NCBI RefSeq assembly: GCF_023169885.1
Contig: NZ_AP025516.1
Span: 558,001-622,000 of the forward strand
Source: Desulfofustis limnaeus
Lineage (GTDB): Bacteria > Desulfobacterota > Desulfobulbia > Desulfobulbales > Desulfocapsaceae
Length of the DNA stretch: 64,000 bases
Reading direction: 5' to 3'
Made by a program: the position numbers and the translations under genes. Shown here piece after piece: positions 60,120-64,000 of this stretch (positions within the stretch are counted from its first letter, which is position 1; each line of letters starts with the position of its first letter). The notes beneath the pieces are model-generated. The model searched no databases, was not told the origin of the DNA, and saw only the letters and a list, made by a program, of their open reading frames with translations.

Positions 60120-62780
60120 CTATACCTTATGGGTTGACTCCCGGTGCAGCGGGGCATAGGCCTGCTTGGCCAATACCTGGGAATCGCTGGAGAGTGGTTC
60201 GGAAAAACCCTCCAGCAGCCGTGTCGGTATGGACCTACCGGTGGCGATGAAGGAGACGGCCACGGCGGCGAGATAGGGAATGGCCTGGATCAACAGGACC
60301 ACTGTCCAGAACTTCAAGTCAGGCGATTGGGTGCCCTGGGCGACGATGACACCGTGGATGGCCAGAAGCAGAGCGATGGCCATCAAACCTTCCTCCCGGG
60401 CTGCTTGCAGTGCGTAGCGGAAGGTGGAGCAACCGGCCTTTTTCGGGGTGCGGAAGAACGGTAGGTTCCTGGTGACGAAGCCGAAGAGAACCGCTTTGGC
60501 GATCGTATGGGTAAGCGACAAGCCCGCGACCGCCGAGGCCAAGGTCTTGGTCAGCGAGGCATCGACCCGGCGCTGGTAGAGATAAAACATCTTGGCCAGT
60601 TTGAAGATGAAAAAAGAGATGGGGATCAGGGAGATGAGGATCAGCGGCGGTTCGAAACGAGCGGGCGCATGGATCATCAGTACCGACCAGCAGAGTGCTG
60701 CCAGGGTGAACAGCAGGTTGACGCTGTCGGCTAGCCAGGGCAGCCAGCCGGCCAGAAAATGGTACCGTTGGCCGTGGGAGAGCCGGCTGCAATGCGGCTG
60801 GAACAGAGCACGGGCGTGGTGACGCATGATCTGAATGGCGCCGTAGGCCCAGCGATATCGCTGCTTTTTGAAATCGACGAAATTGTCAGGCATGAGCCCT
60901 TTGCCATAGCTCTGGGGGACGTAGACCGCTTCGTAGCCTCGTTCGAAAATACGCAAACCGAGTTCGGCGTCTTCGGTTATGCACCACTGGGCCCATCCGC
61001 CGATATCTTCAAGAACCGTTCTGCGCACCATGGTCATGGTACCGTGCTGGATGATGGCATTCCGCTCGTTGCGGGTCACCATACCGATACAGAAAAAGCC
61101 GCGGTACTCGGCAAAACACATGGACTTGAACAGGTTCTCCCGGTCATCCCGGTAATCCTGAGGAGCCTGAACGATAGCCACGCGCGGCCGATTGAAGTGG
61201 GGAACCAGATCACGCAACCACTGCCGGTCCACCACATAGTCGCTGTCGATCACCGCAACGACGGCGACGTCGGGGGCAGTCCTGGCCAAGGCGTAATTGA
61301 GGGCGCCAGCTTTGAATCCCGGCAAACGGTCTTCGTGGAAAAACCGAAAACGTGCTCCGAGGGTCCGGCAATGGGCGGCAACCGGCTGCCACACCTCTGG
61401 GTCCCTGGTGTTGTTATCCATAACGATGACTTCGTAATTCGGATAATCCAGGTTGGCTAACGCGTTGAGGGTCTCGATCAGCATTTCCGGAGGCTCGTTG
61501 TAGGCGGGCACATGGATGGAGACCTTGGGTGGTGGTCCATCGCCGGCAGCGGCCGGCTGGTCGGACCGCCGGCCCACCGATCCCCACAAGGCTTCAGCCC
61601 ATTCATGGGCTTCGGCCAGCAGCACCAGTAAGACACCACTCAAGCCAACGATCAGCAGCACCCCGATGATCAGCGAAGAGATGGTCATGTATTGCCGGGT
61701 ATAGCTGTAGACAATCCAGACGGTGCAGCTGGCGGCAAAAAAAGCGATCACGGCAAGAAAGCTACGGCCGCGTTTGCTGAGTCTTTGGCTGTCGATCAGC
61801 AGCAACCCGGAGACGATCAATGCCAGCAGCACCGAAATACCGGCGAGAAGGTGCCATTTGGGCACGTTGACGATGGGAGAGGTAAACGGGAATTTTGCCC
61901 GACGATCGGCGTCGAAGACCCCCCAGTAGGCTCCCACCGCACCCTCGAGGGTTCGTTTCCATGGTTGATCGAAGGCTTCCATGATGTAGTAGACGTATCC
62001 CAACTCTTCAGCCTGGCGCAGGAAACGGCGCAGAAAGGCGGCCTGGTTGGCCACCGAGGCCACCGCATCCTGGCGAATCCGGCCGTTGCTCGGCCACCCC
62101 ACCTCGGCAATGACAATATCCTTGCCGGGGAAGGTGCGGTTGAGATGCTCGTAGCGGTCAATCACGTAATCGACGGCGCGGTCCACATGGATGCCTTCCC
62201 AATAGGGAAGAATGTGCGTGGCGACAAAGTCGACGTGGTCGGCCAACTCTCGATTGGTATCCCAGATATGCCAGGGCTCTGCGGTGCTGACCGGGATATC
62301 GAGGGCATCGCGGACCCGGTCCAGATAAGCTTGCAGTTGGTCGATGGTCACCTCTTCGCGGAGCAGTGCCTCGTTTCCGATGATGACCCGGATGACGTTC
62401 TGATAGTACTGTTGCGCCAGCCTGATGACGGTCTCGATCTGTTCTTCGTTGGCCTCGAGATCCGGCCCGATCCAGGCGCCGAGCGTGACGTTGAGCCCGT
62501 ATTGCCGGGCAAGAAAGGGCACATGTTGCTGGCTGCCGGCCACCGAATAAACCCTGATGGCGTTGGTTTTCCCGGCGAGCATCTGCAGATCGGCGTCGAT
62601 TTCACTTTCGCTCGGCAGGTTCTGTTTGGCTGGGTCATTCCAGGGGCGCATCGGTGAAAAGGAAAAACCCTGGATCCGCTCCGGCCAAGCCGGTTCAATC
62701 TCAGGGCGATTCAACAGGGCCCAGCAACTGGTGGATACAATCGCAACAGCGATGCAGATCAAAATATTTGTTCTGGTCAT
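60120..62780 (-). CDS. GH17-GT2 beta-glucan synthase (NdvB-like)
   Basis: 886 residues. The N-terminus has a membrane segment and a GH17-like domain (about 35-305: RIQGFSFSPMRPWNDP, VIIGNEALLREEVT, IVIAEVGWPS with the catalytic Glu residues). Two or three helices follow, then a GT2 domain (about 420-660: VSIHVPAYNEPPEMLIETLN, VIDSDYVVD, WCITEDAELGLRI, QRYRWAYGAIQIM) and C-terminal helices. The same order occurs in NdvB-type proteins that make beta-1,3 glucans in the periplasm. With the LtaS-like gene it forms a two-gene run. Confidence 0.88.
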   Translation of the reverse strand: MTRTNILICIAVAIVSTSCWALLNRPEIEPAWPERIQGFSFSPMRPWNDPAKQNLPSESEIDADLQMLAGKTNAIRVYSVAGSQQHVPFLARQYGLNVTLGAWIGPDLEANEEQIETVIRLAQQYYQNVIRVIIGNEALLREEVTIDQLQAYLDRVRDALDIPVSTAEPWHIWDTNRELADHVDFVATHILPYWEGIHVDRAVDYVIDRYEHLNRTFPGKDIVIAEVGWPSNGRIRQDAVASVANQAAFLRRFLRQAEELGYVYYIMEAFDQPWKRTLEGAVGAYWGVFDADRRAKFPFTSPIVNVPKWHLLAGISVLLALIVSGLLLIDSQRLSKRGRSFLAVIAFFAASCTVWIVYSYTRQYMTISSLIIGVLLIVGLSGVLLVLLAEAHEWAEALWGSVGRRSDQPAAAGDGPPPKVSIHVPAYNEPPEMLIETLNALANLDYPNYEVIVMDNNTRDPEVWQPVAAHCRTLGARFRFFHEDRLPGFKAGALNYALARTAPDVAVVAVIDSDYVVDRQWLRDLVPHFNRPRVAIVQAPQDYRDDRENLFKSMCFAEYRGFFCIGMVTRNERNAIIQHGTMTMVRRTVLEDIGGWAQWCITEDAELGLRIFERGYEAVYVPQSYGKGLMPDNFVDFKKQRYRWAYGAIQIMRHHARALFQPHCSRLSHGQRYHFLAGWLPWLADSVNLLFTLAALCWSVLMIHAPARFEPPLILISLIPISFFIFKLAKMFYLYQRRVDASLTKTLASAVAGLSLTHTIAKAVLFGFVTRNLPFFRTPKKAGCSTFRYALQAAREEGLMAIALLLAIHGVIVAQGTQSPDLKFWTVVLLIQAIPYLAAVAVSFIATGRSIPTRLLEGFSEPLSSDSQVLAKQAYAPLHRESTHKV

Positions 62781-63109
62781 AGGGAAAATCCGGAGAGTTC
62801 CGGAGCGAAGGGCCGATTACCGGTCCTAGTTCGTGGTCGGTGGCGGCGACGGTTTGAGCCGGGAAATTGTAAATGTTGGAGTTATGGTCTCTGTCCTTGC
62901 CGAATTTCTCGCCGCCCACCGCGCTGACACGGTCGTTCGGTCGGATCGAGGATTCGGCTTGCTTTCGTCATTGCTGCCGAACGAACTACCAAAAACCAAA
63001 GCGTATTATGCCATATTTTTGAGGAAACGGAAATGATATTTTATTAGGTTTGTAACAATTCCGCTCCGTGTCATCGTATCCGAATGGCGACAAATGCTCT
63101 GCCGACTGG
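62781..63109. other. Intergenic region upstream of the glucan synthase genes
   Basis: About 330 bp between the start of the leftward glucan synthase gene and the end of the leftward EamA gene. It contains an AT-rich stretch at about 62990-63055. It should contain the promoter of the glucan synthase run. I see no gene, repeat or strong terminator. Confidence 0.4.
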
Positions 63110-64000
63110 TCAGGACATGAGCAGGTAGATGCCGAAGATAGCGGTGATGGTTCCGATGATGGCGCGGAGTGAAACATGCTCCCGATAGAGGAAGTAAGAG
63201 AAAGGGATAATGGCAATCGGCACCAGTGACAGGAAGGTGGCAGCGACTCCGGTAGCCAGATAGTGCAGGGACAGCAGGGAGAGTGAGACGCCAAGAAAGG
63301 GGCCGACCAGGGCGCCGGTGCTGGTGAATACCACTGCACGGCTGTCGGCAAGAGCGGATCTGACCAGAAACCAGCGCCGGCTGACGGTGAAATAAAGAGC
63401 GAAGCAGACAAAGGCGGCAATGGCCCTGATCTGGGTGGCGCTGACGGCGTCCAAGTAGTCGGTTTCGGTATGCATGCCGGCCTTGCTCAGGATGTAGCCC
63501 CCCGCCTGGCCGAGCATGGCCCCGAGCCCGTAGACGATGCCGATGGCGGTGACGGCCCGGGCCTGACGGCGACCGATCGGTACGGCGCGGGGCGCCCGCT
63601 CCATGATGACCAGGCAGACGCCGATCAGGGTGACGAGAATACCGAGCCACTGATGAGGGAGATAGCTCTCGTCCAGCAGCAGCCAGCCGATAACGGCTGC
63701 CGACGGGGCGGCCAGGCTGTGCAGCAGCATGGCGAGGCGAGGTCCGAGTTCAACGAGTGCTTTGAATAAAAAGATGTCGCCGATGAAAAATCCGACGATA
63801 CCGGAAAGACTAAGCAGCACCCAAGCGGACAGGGGAAAGCCGGTGGGCAGGGGAGAGCCATCGCGCACCAGGAGGAACACCGAAAAGAGCAGCAGGGCGA
63901 CGCTCAGGCGAATGATGTTCACCGGAGTGGCCCCCACTCGCCGCGAGGCGACTTCGAAACACTGGATGCTGATGGTCCAGCAAAGAACGGTGGTCAGCGC
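63110..64000 (-). CDS. EamA/DMT-family transporter (5' end outside window)
   Basis: The frame is open to the right edge, where it reads ALTTVLCWTISIQCFEVASRR before VGATPVNIIRLSVAL, so the true start lies beyond 64000. About 296 residues are visible, with some nine to ten hydrophobic helices in two EamA repeats and the typical PSAAVIGWLLLDESYLPHQW end of repeat 1. Drug/metabolite exporters of this family carry amino acids or other metabolites; the substrate is unknown. Confidence 0.88.
   Translation of the reverse strand, partial: ALTTVLCWTISIQCFEVASRRVGATPVNIIRLSVALLLFSVFLLVRDGSPLPTGFPLSAWVLLSLSGIVGFFIGDIFLFKALVELGPRLAMLLHSLAAPSAAVIGWLLLDESYLPHQWLGILVTLIGVCLVIMERAPRAVPIGRRQARAVTAIGIVYGLGAMLGQAGGYILSKAGMHTETDYLDAVSATQIRAIAAFVCFALYFTVSRRWFLVRSALADSRAVVFTSTGALVGPFLGVSLSLLSLHYLATGVAATFLSLVPIAIIPFSYFLYREHVSLRAIIGTITAIFGIYLLMS

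Noticed and set aside
1-64000. CRISPR array, prophage or large integrative element
   Set aside because: I found no regularly spaced short direct repeats, no phage structural or integrase genes, and no duplicated tRNA end; the only mobile elements seen are the two insertion sequences and the small repeats.

Overview
The window looks like chromosomal DNA of a Gram-negative, anaerobic member of the Desulfobacterota (the former Deltaproteobacteria, most like the Desulfobulbales). The evidence is the run frr-uppS-cdsA-dxr-rseP-tsaB-ispG-proS-rel, an lptG gene, a di-haem cytochrome lipoprotein, a siroheme-reductase-type iron-sulfur protein and a GrdB-family selenoprotein read through an in-frame TGA. 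Taxonomy is inferred from gene content and order only. The DNA is moderately GC-rich throughout, except for an AT-rich control region near 22.75-23.1 kb.

Layout. 1-12.65 kb: a rightward housekeeping run for translation, isoprenoid and phospholipid synthesis and stringent response, interrupted between ispG and proS by an IS5-family element (about 6111-7293), and ending with an Smr-domain protein and an FKBP isomerase. 12.68-16.4 kb: a tight leftward run fluC-lptG-unknown Cys-rich protein-HgdC-like activase-DUF362 protein. 17.0-20.7 kb: a DHH phosphoesterase and two overlapping, diverged ADP-glucose pyrophosphorylase genes. 20.8-28.5 kb: a ureide (allantoin) catabolic cluster with a divergent GntR/FCD regulator; an IS630-family element with a TA target duplication sits between regulator and operon. 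28.7-32.9 kb: tRNA-Arg(CCT), a hairpin-rich repeat element, a cysteine-cluster protein, small unknown proteins, an O-methyltransferase and a di-haem lipoprotein. 33-37.7 kb: an RMD1/DUF155 protein and a cell-envelope module (TPR lipoprotein, ECF sigma factor, membrane TPR protein, secreted Gly-rich repeat protein). 38.2-39.0 kb: the selenoprotein gene with a SECIS-like hairpin and a strong terminator. 39-43.5 kb: an RND efflux pump and its adaptor. 43.7-46.1 kb: three small genes bounded by a 140-bp inverted repeat. 46.1-50.3 kb: an omptin-like outer-membrane protein, a PqqD/nucleotidyltransferase pair and a VWA/J-domain pair. 50.3-54.5 kb: an MFS exporter, an acyltransferase with SGNH domain and a cyclase-family hydrolase. 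54.6-62.8 kb: a 1068-residue unknown membrane protein, an LtaS/OpgB-like sulfatase-fold enzyme and a GH17-GT2 glucan synthase. 63.1-64.0 kb: an EamA transporter cut by the window edge.

How the genes work together. AllB, a permease, AllC and AllE form a route from imported allantoin to ureidoglycolate with release of ammonia. The GH17-GT2 protein plus the LtaS-like protein suggest synthesis and phosphoglycerol decoration of a periplasmic beta-glucan. The sigma/TPR module looks like a self-contained envelope-sensing unit whose two TPR proteins share a C-terminal domain. The most unusual items are the recoded selenoprotein, that sigma/TPR module, the activase/DUF362 run, the Rel protein with a degenerate hydrolase site and two families of structured or inverted repeats.
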